Positions 45,571 to 55,985 of a DNA stretch of 64,000 bases are shown piece after piece; the stretch's first letter is position 1, and every line of letters starts with the position of its first letter. Both the position numbers and the translations under genes were made by a program. A model generated the notes under the pieces. The model made no database searches, was not told where the DNA came from, and saw only the letters and a list, made by a program, of their open reading frames with translations. The DNA is taken from assembly GCF_020520425.1 (NCBI RefSeq), contig NC_079488.1, positions 9,401,747 through 9,465,746 of the forward strand, given 5' to 3'. The stretch comes from Spinacia oleracea. Taxonomy: Eukaryota > Streptophyta > Magnoliopsida > Caryophyllales > Amaranthaceae.

Positions 45571-45784
45571 AATAAAAAAAAAAATAAACCGGACGTTCTT
45601 ACTATATAGACACTAGAGTAGAAAATAAGTTAAAAAAAATAGCGTATTTTAAAAATTTAGGAATCTGCAAGTGTTAATGAAGGAAATTGCTGATCACCGA
45701 TTAATTAAAGTCCAAAGACAAGAGGAGCTCTCACTCTCACTCACTCACTGAAAAACGAGCAAAAAAAGCCCCTCCAAAGACGAA

Positions 45785-46561
45785 ATGCTCTGTGCAACAA
45801 CTCGCCCACTATTCAACTCACCAGCCACCCACTTCACCACGCGCCACCCTCTCCTCCGCCGCTATTCTCCCTCCTGCACCACTCGAATCACAATGTCCTC
45901 CACCCCTTCACCATCAACCATCGAACACATTGTCCTCTTCAACGTAAAACCCACCGCAGACGCCACCCAACTCTCCGCCATGGTCAACGGTCTAAACGGC
46001 CTTAACACCCTCCCAATGGTCCTCTACCTCACCGCCGGAAAACTCCACCGCGACCGCTCATCCTCTCTCTCCTTCACCCACATGCTTCACAGCAGGTACC
46101 GCACAAAAGAAGATCTAGCCAACTACTCCGCCCACCAGGATCATCTCTCCGTCGTCCGAAGCAGCGTTTTGCCTATCTGCGACGATTTATTGGCCGTAGA
46201 TTGGGTGGCGGGGAATCTCGAGGGTCCGATTGGGGTTAAACCCGGTTCCGCCATGAGGCTTCAGCTTGTCAAGCTTAAGGAAGGGTTAGAAGAGACAAAA
46301 AAGAGGGAAGTATTTGATGTGATTAGTGGATTGAAGGAGAAAACGAGCGGAATTGAGCAATTAACTTATGGGGAGAACTTTTCGCCGGCGAGAGCGAAAG
46401 GGTTTGAGATTTGTTCAATTGGGGTTTTTGGTGGGATTAAGGAATTGGATTCTTTGGAATCGGATTCTGAAATTGCTAAAGAGAAAGACAAGGTTAGGGA
46501 TTCTATTGATTCTCTTGTCATTGTTGATTATGTTGTTCCACCTTCGCCTTCAAATCTTTGA
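45785..46561 (+). CDS. Stress-response A/B barrel (DABB) domain protein, two-domain type
   Basis: A single-exon gene of 258 residues. An N-terminal, Ser/Thr/Arg-rich, acid-poor stretch (residues 1-45: RPLFNSPATHFTTRHPLLRR) looks like an organelle transit peptide. Domain 1 (about 46-142) has IEHIVLFNVKP, FTHMLHSRYRTKEDLANYSA and LLAVDWV. Domain 2 (about 158-252) has MRLQLVKLKEG, SIGVFGGIKELDS and SLVIVDYVV. Such proteins form dimeric ferredoxin-like alpha-beta barrels. Plant members (HS1, the UP3 type) are linked to stress or defence, without a settled reaction. The C-terminus SNL resembles a plant peroxisomal PTS1, so location could be plastid, peroxisome or both. An alternative start, MSSTPSPS, lies at 45893. 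It is much more GC-rich than its neighbourhood and intact. Confidence 0.88.
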   Translation: MLCATTRPLFNSPATHFTTRHPLLRRYSPSCTTRITMSSTPSPSTIEHIVLFNVKPTADATQLSAMVNGLNGLNTLPMVLYLTAGKLHRDRSSSLSFTHMLHSRYRTKEDLANYSAHQDHLSVVRSSVLPICDDLLAVDWVAGNLEGPIGVKPGSAMRLQLVKLKEGLEETKKREVFDVISGLKEKTSGIEQLTYGENFSPARAKGFEICSIGVFGGIKELDSLESDSEIAKEKDKVRDSIDSLVIVDYVVPPSPSNL

Positions 46562-47060
46562 TTCATCATTGTAGATTTTTCTGTAATGGGATGAGTTGCA
46601 TTTTGATCATGTTTCCTTCAAATGCACTGGATAAATAACATTGTGATCGTGTTGTTCTGCATTCAAATCAATGTGCTAGTCTTTGATTCATGATCATACA
46701 ATTGCATTTTGATGATGTATCTTCAATTTCAAATGCACTGAATAAATAACATTGTGATCGTGTTGTTCCACATTCAAATCAATGTGCTAGTCTTTGATTC
46801 GTGATCATTGTTTTCTATACTGGATGAGTTGCATTTTGATCATATTGACTTCAAATGCACTGAATTATTAACACTTTAATTATGTTCTTCTGCCTTCAAA
46901 TAAATTGACTAGTATTTGATTCATGCTCACTGTTTGCTGCTGTAATGGATGAAATACATTTTGTTAATGTTGCCTTCAAATGTAACGAATTGTTAACACT
47001 TTGATTATGTTGTTCCGCCTTCGAATAAATCGGCTAGTCTTTGATTCATTCTCATTGTTT
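46552..47060 (+). repeat. Tandem array of a 111-125 bp unit in the 3' UTR/flank of the A/B-barrel gene
   Basis: CTAGTCTTTGATTCAT-like boxes recur at about 46676, 46787, 46909 and 47034. Each unit also has GCATTTTGAT, CTTCAAATGCACTG and GTGATCGTGTTGTTC. The first, partial unit starts in the last codons of the gene (CTTCAAATCTTTGATTCATC, including the stop). The first two full copies are the most alike. So the gene's 3' end has been copied four to five times downstream. Confidence 0.78.
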
Positions 47061-47980
47061 GCTTTAATGGATAACTTGATAAGTAACATTTTGATCAAGG
47101 ATTACCAGTGCCCTTATATTGATGATATTTGAATTTTATGCAATTCTTTATGGGAAGTTTGATTTTCTCAACGGATTTTCGTGTTAAAGGAGTGAATTTG
47201 TGGGGGTTTATTCAGATTTGATAATCAGCATATTTGTGCCTACTGTTGGGAACTATGATATTAAATTGTTTGTGCAATTGACATATTTGTAGGAGTTTAA
47301 AGGCTTAAATCTTACAATGAGTTTGTATAGGGAGTGTCAATGTTGGGTTTTAGAGGATTAATTGTTATTGGTGTTGTGCGGTTTAGTGGATTAATTGTTA
47401 TTGGTTTGAATCGTTTGGCATATCTACCCTGCGTGCAGCATCTTGGATTGTGACTTGTGGTGTGGCTAATGACAACTTGTGTAGGATTTAAGGAAATGAC
47501 CGTTGCTTAATCAAATTAGGTGCTGGATTAACTTGCATGAACACCATTCCATGTTTTGCATATTTTATCCTGCTAAATTCAACATGTGTGCTTATTTTAT
47601 TCATAGAATAGCGGAGAAGAGTGTTTCTTAAGTGAGCTAAAATAATGCCTTATCTGGAGCCATATGTAGTAGATGATAAGCTTTAAAGCTGAAAAACGTG
47701 GATCATGTGGGAAATTTGGAAAACGATATGTTCTTCTGACCGTTAGAAATTTCGAATTTGAAAGGATTGTTTGACAACTATGACAAACCTCTAAACCTTG
47801 AAATTTATGCCACGGAAAGATCCTTACTTTGAGGTTTCTGAAAGTGGTTTTGGTATCTCAGTAATGGCAAGTATCCGAGAGTGGATGAAAAGATAAAATT
47901 ACACTTATCATCCTGAAAAAATGATGCATTGTGGCTGTCCCTTTAATCTTCCCCGTTACAAGAATTTTCTATCTAGGAAT
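47061..47980. other. Intergenic, nothing recognised apart from a short local duplication
   Basis: TGGATTAATTGTTATTGG-type sequence occurs twice near 47350-47406. No exon or RNA gene was supported. Confidence 0.4.
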
Positions 47981-48270
47981 AAAGATGGCCGTGGGCCGGG
48001 CTTCGGGTCCTTGGCCTAAACAGGCCGTGCCAACTCTGCATCGTGCCGGACTGAAAGTTCAAAACAGGGCCTAGGCCCGCGGGCAGTCGAGTCGGGCAGC
48101 CATATCTAAGTCTAATTTTACTAAATTTAACGTGCTTTGTCGTGCCATTTCCAAATAAGTGCGGCCCACCGCCCACGACTTTGTGCTCGTGCCGAAACGT
48201 GCTTTTTTTGTGCCGGTGTTGTGTCGGGCCAGGTCGGGTCTTGGAACGGCCCGGACCACGGCCATCTTTA
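47981..48270. mobile_element. MITE with ATAAAGATGGCCGTGG terminal inverted repeats
   Basis: The left end AAAGATGGCCGTGGGCC and right end GGACCACGGCCATCTTTA are perfect inverses over about 14 bases. The core CTAAATTTAACGTGCTTTGT is shared with 38540-38804 and 36660-37030. The TSD is not clear (CTAGGAAT/CTAGGAGA at best). Confidence 0.65.
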
Positions 48271-48832
48271 TCGACTAGGAGACTAGGGCATTAGCTGAAA
48301 GAGAAAATAAAAGATTAAAACGCTAATCACCCTTTTTATTATTTGTCTTAATCATTTGGAGAGGATGCAGTATTGCCATTTGCTTCATTTTGCTTCCATC
48401 TAGGGCCCTAAGAAGCATCAAGTTGGTTGAATGACTAACACCATTCGATATATATATTTTGTCTAATGCTGTTGTTTTTGTATCGGCATTTACCTTTATA
48501 CCTTTTCTTCCAATATGCGCATCACTATCATATAGTACATCAACATCATATGGGAAGAAGTTGCTGCCAAGAAAGATTGTTACTTTTGTAAGTTGTAGTC
48601 TGCTATCTACTGTTGGTTTTTTGTGAACCCTTTGGTGTTTCTGAAGGAGGCTGTTTGTCTGTTTGGGGTAGAGGACCGCGGTGTGTGCGTGGTTGTTTGT
48701 TTGTCAATAGAAGCTTTTATATCACTAGATTCATTATTGTTGCTTTTGTTTTGTTTTTTTTTTTGTTTTCTCGGAGTAATTGTATTATTTGTATGCAAGA
48801 TGTTCATTTAGCTTCTTGTGACAATTGCAAGT
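48271..48832. other. Intergenic, nothing recognised
   Basis: A T-rich stretch with a run near 48757. Overlapping short open frames on both strands show no family features. Confidence 0.4.
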
Positions 48833-49299
48833 AGGTATGGGCATGGGCCGGATCTGGCCAGTATTTTTTAGGCGGACCCAGATCCGTCCCAGATTCATTG
48901 GGCCTGAAAAATTCAAACCCATACCCAGATCCAATGGGGCTAATGGGTCTCGGGTCAAAAATGGGTCTAGTATTATTTTTAACATTTTTGTCTTAGAAAA
49001 TTTTCCCACGCCATTAATTTAACTGTTATTTACCATCACATATTCACATTCGATACATAAAATATCACAATTCGCAAATTAGTGCCAAAATACTAATGCA
49101 TGCATGTATCTAATTAGACTATTTCTAATTTCTAATAATTGATCGGGTTTGGGTCTGAGAATATTGGACCCTGACCTTGACCCGATTTTAAACACATTGA
49201 TCCAGATCCGTCCCAGATCCATTGGGTCTCAAATAATTAGACTCAGACCCTTAAAAATGGGTCGGGCTTGGGCCGGGTCCTGGACCCATGCCCATCCCT
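48833..49299. mobile_element. Mutator-like MITE with 10-bp TSD
   Basis: The direct repeat AATTGCAAGT at 48823-48832 and 49300-49309 encloses 467 bp. The left end AGGTATGGGCATGGGCC is the inverse of the right end CCCATGCCCATCCCT with one mismatch. Subterminal CAGATCCGTCCCAGATYCAT motifs occur at both ends. The TSD length fits Mutator-like elements (9-11 bp). Confidence 0.78.
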
Positions 49300-49309
49300 A
49301 ATTGCAAGT

Positions 49310-49673
49310 ATACATGGCATCAGTCAAGAAATTTTAGGTCTTGTTCTCTTCACCTGATGTGGTATAGTTTTTTCTAATTTTTTTCTGGTCTGGTTTGGTG
49401 TAATGTTGTCTATGAGTGTTTTATGTCTTTTCTGACCTGATTTGATTTTTCTGGTCTGATCTAATTAGTGTTGTAATTTCAAACATTGAAATCAAACTCA
49501 CTAATGTAATACGAGTCAAGATTCTTAGTTTCACACAGTGATAAGTTTCGCTGTCATCGCCTTAAAGAATTTGCTTGATCAACGATGTGATCAAGAATTT
49601 ACTACGTATGAAAAAGCGCCGGGAAAAGCACAGTTTCTAGCAATTAGGCCTTAAACTTGCTCTTAAAATGTAA
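49310..49673. other. Intergenic spacer
   Basis: Contains repeated TTTTCTGGTCTG/GATTTGATTTTTCTGGTCTG words (49380-49465). A similar GTCTGATCTG/GGTCTG string occurs near 38262-38283 and near 54000-54055 in the MYB intron, probably a short dispersed repeat. No gene. Confidence 0.4.
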
Positions 49674-50102
49674 CTAGCTTTTGAGCCCGTTTAAAGAACG
49701 GACGGTTGTACATTGGTTGTTCAGATGTCTTTTAAAGTTTTAATTAGTTAGTACTTGTGATTTTTGGTAACATATGAATTAAATAGAGGTGTAATTTAAA
49801 GGTTGGAAAAATATAAAAATTATAATGATAAATAAATATTGGATGTTAAAGTGGTGGAATGGAAGAGAGTCAAGAGACTAATGAGTAAAGTAGACTATTA
49901 ATAACTTGATGTTGAATAAGGAAAATGGAGTGGAAGAGGCATTAGAGGTTGTAAAACATAGAAACAATAAAAAAAAATTGAAAAAAACAACAAAATAAAA
50001 TGATGGATGAAAGGAGAGATGCCACATGACTTCTAATAATGAGATGCCACATGGTTTCTAATAACCTGTGGTTTTCCTTTTTAAATACAACTAAGGTATA
50101 GA
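49674..50102 (-). mobile_element. Small non-autonomous Helitron
   Basis: On the minus strand it starts TCTATACCTTAGTTGTATTT, then AAAAAGGAAAACCACAGG, after a host A. It ends with hairpin CCGTT-CTTTA-AACGG, then GGCTCAAAAGCTAG followed by T. Both termini are canonical, 429 bp apart. There is no coding capacity. An internal duplication (ATGCCACATG.TTCTAATAA twice, 50020-50062) is present. Confidence 0.78.
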
Positions 50103-50225
50103 TTAAGGCATTTATTTGTTCAATATTTCTACGAGTGTTTGGTATGGAGTATGTGTTGTGATCACATAGGTTTAAATTTCAATGATATGAATACAAAACA
50201 TTCTATAACAGGAAATGGTTAGGAT

Positions 50226-50729
50226 ATGTGTCCTTTTCTCTCTTTTCTTAATGTACGGAGTATTGGCACCAAACATTACCAATTGTGTATCAAGGTGTTT
50301 CTGATTCTCACTGCCATCCCTTTCAATGGCCACCAAGCCCACCACCACTATCGTCGCTTAGCCCGTTTTTGTCATCCCTTGACCGCCGCACTTGCCTACG
50401 GTGACCATTGTTTCCAAAGTCGTCCATGGGTAGAAAACCACCCATCCGGCGACTCCCGTGTGTTTTTAGGTAGTGTTCTCTGTTTGTTTATCAGGTTAGT
50501 TCAAAGAGCAAAACCCGACAGTTTAGAGTTCGTGCTTCATTTTGACGCAGATTCTTATCATCTCAGCTTTTGTCCGAGAAGAGCTTCATGGAAAAAAAGG
50601 TGCCTCTTTTACAGATCTTTTACGGGAGGATTAGATCTCCTTTTTCACATAACTGTAAATTCAACTGAGAATAGTCAACCCAAAAGAAAGCTTAGACATC
50701 GATTACACCTGAAGAGTTTGTTTCCCTGA
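50226..50729 (+). CDS. Unrecognised open reading frame, possibly a captured gene fragment
   Basis: 167 codons without a stop in an AT-rich setting. The stretch 50300-50470 is distinctly more GC-rich than its surroundings (CACCACCACTATCGTCGC, CCGCCGCACTTGCC), which is why the frame is open. The translation has no motif I recognise, no signal peptide and no repeats. Neighbouring frames are also partly open. It may be an exon piece carried by a transposon or a decayed gene, or a chance frame. Confidence 0.2.
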   Translation: MCPFLSFLNVRSIGTKHYQLCIKVFLILTAIPFNGHQAHHHYRRLARFCHPLTAALAYGDHCFQSRPWVENHPSGDSRVFLGSVLCLFIRLVQRAKPDSLEFVLHFDADSYHLSFCPRRASWKKRCLFYRSFTGGLDLLFHITVNSTENSQPKRKLRHRLHLKSLFP

Positions 50730-51168
50730 CGAGGCGAAGACCCGAAAATGGGGAGCCTAAAACTATCACTCAACCTATCATACTTAAAAGTGCAGTGTCC
50801 TGCCACTTCTGGTGCCACTTCTGGTACAACCTGGGATGGAACAAGAAATTATATATAGAGGGGGCAAAACATAACATATAATTTTTATAATGATGAAAAA
50901 CAAAATAAAATAAAATAACCAAGAATTATTGAAGATTTGAACTATGTATTTCCAATAACGTAAAACAACCACTTGAGCTATATTAGACATGTGATTTTAT
51001 AGTGCATTGTGCATATTTAATTTTTAAACTTATCACCATTACAAAGTATTTTTTTATGTTATTCGAGATAAAAATTGAAAAAAGCTACCTAAAGATGTAA
51101 ATGGCTTGTGTACGATATGTGTTAGGTTTGAATCCTCCGCCTCTTTTGTATTTGTAATGGTACTTTGC

Positions 51169-52064
51169 AGGGGTGAGCAAAAAGTCAGAGTACCCTGAAT
51201 CGGAACCGGAACTTGTTAGGAACTTGCGGTTTCAGAATCGGAAACTGTTGTGCAGGTTCCAGTTCCGGGTAACAAATTTGGGAACCTGTTGCAACAAGTT
51301 CCGGTTCCGGTTCTCAATTTTTTGAAATGGGTACCCTGTTTGGTACCCTGTACACACTAATTCTAACACGGAGTACCCAAAATAAAGAACGGGGCCATAT
51401 AAAAATGTCTCATATGCCCAAAATGTTAAACAATCCAAGCTAATTTTTGAAAATATAAATAAAGAATTACTCCCTCCGTCCCTTAATACTCGCACCGCTT
51501 TCCTTTTCGGGTCGTCCCTTAATACTTGCACCGCTTCTATAAATGGAAATTTATATCAATATTATATTATTTCTCACACTTACTTACTAACTCCACCTAA
51601 ACCCCCTATTCCCTACAAAAAAAACATTTAAAAATTCACACCCCTACTCACCACTCTCCACCTCTTACACATTTCCCACTAACTATATTAAAAAATACCC
51701 CACTATCAACTAACACCCATTAAATTAATAAGTCAATTCAAATGCCTTAAACTCCGCACCGGTCAAACCGGTGCGAATATTAAGGGACGGAGGGGGTACA
51801 ACTTAAGCCCAAACTATAAAAAAATCAAAGCCCAAACCATAAAGTAGATAGTTTTTCAATAAAATATCAATAATATATTAAAAAATTTTAAATATCAGGG
51901 TACCCTGTATCGGAACCTGTTGCAACAGGTTTCGATTCCGGTTCTCATTTTCAGGAACCTGTTGTAACAGATTTCGGTTCCGGTTACCATTTTAAGGAAC
52001 CTATTACAACAGTTCCGGTTCCGATTTCTGGAATTTAACAGGGTACCCTGTTGTGTACACCCCT
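51169..52064. mobile_element. MITE with AGGGGTG termini, interrupted by a Stowaway MITE
   Basis: The left end AGGGGTGAGCAAA and the inverse of the right end, AGGGGTGTACACAA, form the TIR. Subterminal GAACCTGTTGCAACA, TTCCGGTTCC and GGGTACCCTG motifs recur at both ends. Flanking GGTACTTTG/AGTACTCCG is a poor possible TSD. The insertion at 51470-51796 splits it. Confidence 0.6.
51470..51796. mobile_element. Stowaway-like MITE nested in 51169-52064
   Basis: CTCCCTCCGTCCCTTAATAC, then TCGCACCGCTT, at the left, and GGTGCGAATATTAAGGGACG, then GAGGGGG, at the right. TA flanks. As in 7024-7335, one terminal segment is doubled (CGTCCCTTAATACT.GCACCGCTT twice at 51476-51537). Confidence 0.78.
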
Positions 52065-52585
52065 AGTACTCCGTACTATTTGGGTAGAGCTAATTATTTA
52101 CATTAACATTACATTACACTACACCCGTCCCTCTCTCACCCATTAATTATTAGAACTTAATGACCCTTCTTTTAATTTCACCCATGTTTATTTTTTCCAC
52201 TTTAAACAAGTGCCCAAATCTATAGGCTACATAAAATCAGTGAGAAAAAAGATCCAAAAATAAATCTAACGGCTATTAATAAAACCCCCAAATTATAAAT
52301 AATCTCGTCTCTTGCATATGCAATGCAACAAGCCCTAATTGTCTTATAAATCAATGTTTTGTCACATATTTAGTAATTATGTAACAACAGTTTAAATTAA
52401 TTGTTAATTTCATTTAAAGATATTTTATTCACAAAAATTCATTTTAATTATTTTTAAATAATTAAGTAGGTATGACCCCCTTTTGTGGTCCATGAATAAT
52501 GCACGTACCTTATTTAGGTAGTGTTATAATTCTTATGGACTTTGAATTTTTTGCTACAAAGTGACACTTACGTACACAAATTAAC

Positions 52586-52595
52586 TATATATAAA
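52586..52595 (+). promoter_or_regulatory. Candidate TATA box of the MYB gene
   Basis: TATATATAAA is followed by CTCAAACTT, about 255 bp before the ATG at 52850. Another AT-rich run lies at 52796-52830, directly before the ATG, so the choice is uncertain. Confidence 0.35.
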
Positions 52596-52849
52596 CTCAA
52601 ACTTATTCAAGTTAAAGTTGGGGTGTAAAAATAATAATGTCACATTATATGCTTTTTCTTATTTGCTTTCTTGCTCATATATTTGCTTCTGGAGAGAATT
52701 TTGAAAGAGACCATTCATACATTTCTCTAAGGAAAAAATAATCGATACACGTATATACAACATAAAAGGTGGAATCGCCTATAAACTTATGTTAAAATAT
52801 ATATATATTTATATATTTTTATATAAATAAAATAAAGGTGGAATCGGAA

Positions 52850-54164
52850 ATGGGAAGGAGTCCTTGTTGTGCAAAGGAAGGGATGAATAAGGGGTCATGG
52901 ACTGCAATGGAGGACAAGATTTTGAGCGATTATATTAAAACACATGGTGAAGGAAGATGGAGAAATCTTCCAAAAAGGGCAGGTAATTGTATAAAAACAT
53001 CTATTTCGTTTTTTTTTTATATATATATATAAATCTTGTATAATTTGTTTTAATTAGCTTGCTAGTTGAAACAATTATATTAATTTGTTTTAAATCTAGG
53101 TAATTTGTTTTAATTTTTTTTATATTTTATTTTTCTATTAGTTGTTTCATTTGTTTTAATGTCAAATGGAGCTCCGTCCAGTCAATCTCTATGATTATCA
53201 AGTGAAATATATCAAAGGGTATTTTCGTAAAATAAAATGTCAAAATATACAATCTACATATTTAAATATACAATCTCTTTTTATATTAAAATTATTTTCT
53301 TTTACTTTTATTTTTTTTTAAATGTCAAATATTATATTATACATCGCAATTTTCAGATTTGTATATTAAAACACACGGCGAAGGAAGATAGAGAAATCTT
53401 CCAAAAAGGGCAGGGAATTGTATAAAAAACATCTACACTTCATTTTTTTTGTTTTTTTTAATAAATCTTGTATAATTTGTTGTAATTAGCTTGCTAGTTG
53501 AATTTTTTTTTCTTTCTATTTAGTTCTTTTTTATGCAAGCAAGGGACATTAATTAGAAGAGTTTAACAATTACAAATTTTTTATATTTTATTTTTCTATT
53601 TAGTTGTTTCATATGTTTTGATGTCAAATGGTATGGAATACTAAAGATTGTACTTAATTGTACATGTTGTAAATTTTTAGGTTTAAAGAGATGTGGGAAG
53701 AGTTGTAGATTGCGATGGTTGAATTACCTTAGGCCCGGTATTAAGAGAGGCAATATCACCCCCGATGAGGAAGAACTCATTATACGACTCCATAAGCTTT
53801 TAGGGAACAGGTACATCCGTACACCAAACACATAATTATATTTCTTTGATTTCCTTACAATTATTATTTGAATTTATTAGATCCCCGTTCTAATTTAGAT
53901 CTTGTGGAAAGATGTACTACATGAATAGTGTAGAATAGTCTGAATGTTGCATGTATTGATAACAGAGGAAGTAAGGCTCTTGTTCTATTCACCTGATCCG
54001 GTCTAATATATTTTTCTTGTTTATGGTCTGTTTTGATTTGGTATGATCTGAATGTTTTCTGTGTAGGTGGTCACTGATCGCAGGAAGATTACCAGGCCGA
54101 ACAGACAATGAAATCAAGAATTATTGGAATACCAGTTTGAGCAAGCGATTGAACCAACAACAAC

Positions 54165-54196
<32 letters not shown>

Positions 54197-54673
54197 CAAG
54201 TCACCAAGTCCAGTCCGAAAAAACCTCGAAACGATTCGAAGAACAAGAAGTTACCGACAATAGACCATGCCGTACAAAAAACATCTGCACAAGTAGCCAT
54301 TGAGTCCAATGTGGTCCGAACCAAGGCGGTCCGATGCACCAAAGTGTTCATTAACCCGCAACCACAACCACAACCACAACCGCCAATAAGTTCAACGGGT
54401 TATAATGTGGATAATAACATTTGGGTCGATAATAATGACTACTCTTCACCAAGACTAGACGAAGAGTACAAAATGTCATCCGATTTGTTGATGGACGTTT
54501 CGAATTTGGGGGATTTTGATCTAATTTCGGAGCTTATCAAGTCGGATTTTTCGGAAATTTGTGATTTTAGTAACGAGTCTAGCAACGTTGCTAGTGAATT
54601 ATCACCCGAACAACCTTTTGTGTTGTCTCAAGAGTTGCTTGAAGATTGGCTTGGAAATCAACAAGTTATGTGA
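52850..54673 (+). CDS. R2R3-MYB transcription factor, TT2-like (subgroup 5)
   Basis: Three exons, 52850-52982, 53681-53810 and 54067-54673, with GT-AG introns at the two positions standard for plant R2R3-MYBs. 289 residues. R2 starts [20 protein letters not shown] and includes [21 protein letters not shown]3 has [20 protein letters not shown] and [15 protein letters not shown]. The bHLH-binding signature [DE]Lx2[RK]x3Lx6Lx3R is complete in R3 ([20 protein letters not shown]). After a Q/N-rich tract comes [14 protein letters not shown], matching the subgroup-5 motif of TT2/C1-type regulators of proanthocyanidin or anthocyanin genes. The C-terminus is acidic ([19 protein letters not shown]), fit for activation. 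It likely works in the nucleus with a bHLH and WD40 partner. Targets are inferred from the family only. Confidence 0.92.
53357..53502 (+). pseudogene. Duplicated, dead copy of the end of MYB exon 1 and start of intron 1
   Basis: This stretch repeats 52926-53068 at high identity: the last ~57 exon bases (TATATTAAAACACACGGCGA, then AGGAAGATAGAGAAATCTTC) and the following intron DNA (AATCTTGTATAATTTGTTGT, then AATTAGCTTGCTAGTTGAA). The copy has TGG changed to TAG (a stop within the R2 repeat) and the donor GGTAATTG changed to GGGAATTG, so it cannot serve as an exon. It lies inside MYB intron 1. Confidence 0.85.
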
Positions 54674-55546
54674 CTTTTACTTACATGTTTTTGTTTTGGA
54701 CATAAATACATATATTTCCCAAAATAGTACTAGTTATTTTCATATGCATGTGTGTAATACGTACTAGATTCCTAGATTATTTATAATATATAGAGTTTCG
54801 TTTTAGATGATCTAAAACATTACTTACTTGACAAATTGATATTCCTCTTAAAATTTGCTCAATCGAATCTTTTTTATTATGTATGATTAAGACGATAGAT
54901 GCTTGAATTGTACGTGATCTCTATGTAGATATTCCATTAGCTGTCGTGACAAATGATTTTTCCAAGGATAAATTCACTTCTTACAAGGAAATCACTTTTG
55001 AGAGAATGATGATTACCTTAGAATTGAAGAACCACTTCCCAGTTGCCACGGTCTAATATGAAGCATGTTTGCTATTTTCATAATTTTTCTTGGTCTATAT
55101 CGGATAGTTTCAACTTATGTTAAGTCAATGTCCTTATTAGTCATTTACGCAATCAAACAACCACAGTTGGATATTATCTATTTACCAAACACTTTTATAC
55201 AAATAGCTAACAAATCGGCTAACCAACCCAGCTAATACAAAACATCTAGCTAAAACTACTAATACAATTCGCTATAGCTAACCGTTGATTGCCACACAGG
55301 CCCGTAAGTCCATATCATGTATACAAAGATATATGTAAAGTCATTAGCTACTATTAGATGAATTCATGCATTAGGTAGTAAAGTTAAACATGTAACTTAT
55401 TAGGCATAATATTCCACAACAAATGCAAAGTTTTGAAATTTTACCATAGACGCTAGTAATTAATAACCTCAAAGTGGGTTTACTTTATTGGTTGGGAAAG
55501 AAATTAAACTTACTTCATCTTTCCAAGTAAGTTCGATCTTGTTGTT
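54674..55546. other. Downstream of the MYB gene, no gene seen
   Basis: AT-rich spacer. Positions 55180-55305 resemble a hAT-type MITE terminus (caaatagctaac ... agctaaccgttgattgcc), but no matching end or TSD was found. Confidence 0.4.
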
Positions 55547-55985
55547 TCACGTTTCACCCCTTGCACAATTGCACATGAGCACTTCACGATACACATGGAT
55601 GATCTTCATCTTCATCTTCATCTTCACCTGCCAAGATGGGCTTTCAATCAGTTTCAGACTGTGTTCAAATAAGTGAGTGCATTCGTTCCTGCCCCAATTC
55701 TTGCTTCTTAGGATATCGATCTGTATGCAGGCCATATTATCCATTTGTATTACCAGCTTCTCTATTTGCATATTTCTTGCTAATTCTAAGCCACGAACTA
55801 GTGTTGATGCTTCTGCTTTGAAGGATGTGCAGTGACCAAGGTTTGTAGACAAGGCTGAGATGAATTGTCCCTCCTGGTTTCTGATTATTGCTCCTCCACC
55901 AGCAGCACCTGGTGCCCCTTTTGCTGCCCCATCTACATTGAGTTTATCTAAATAACTTGACTCAAAATCTGTACAACTGTAGAAA
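55547..55985 (-). pseudogene. LINE RNase H remnant
   Basis: The minus strand encodes LNVDGAAKGAPGAAGGGAI, then IRNQEGQFISAL. It continues in TSFKAEASTLVRGLELARNM, then KLVIQMDNMACIQ and HVYRE. These are RNase H motifs of plant LINE/RVT_3 type. A microsatellite of ATCTTC units (55600-55626) interrupts the end. No RT, tail or TSD was identified, so it may be a fragment. Confidence 0.65.

Noticed and set aside
54137..54767. Second frame at 54561-54767 and an intron frame at 53237-53425 as extra genes near the MYB
   Set aside because: The first is a shadow of exon 3; the second is AT-rich intron plus the dead exon copy.
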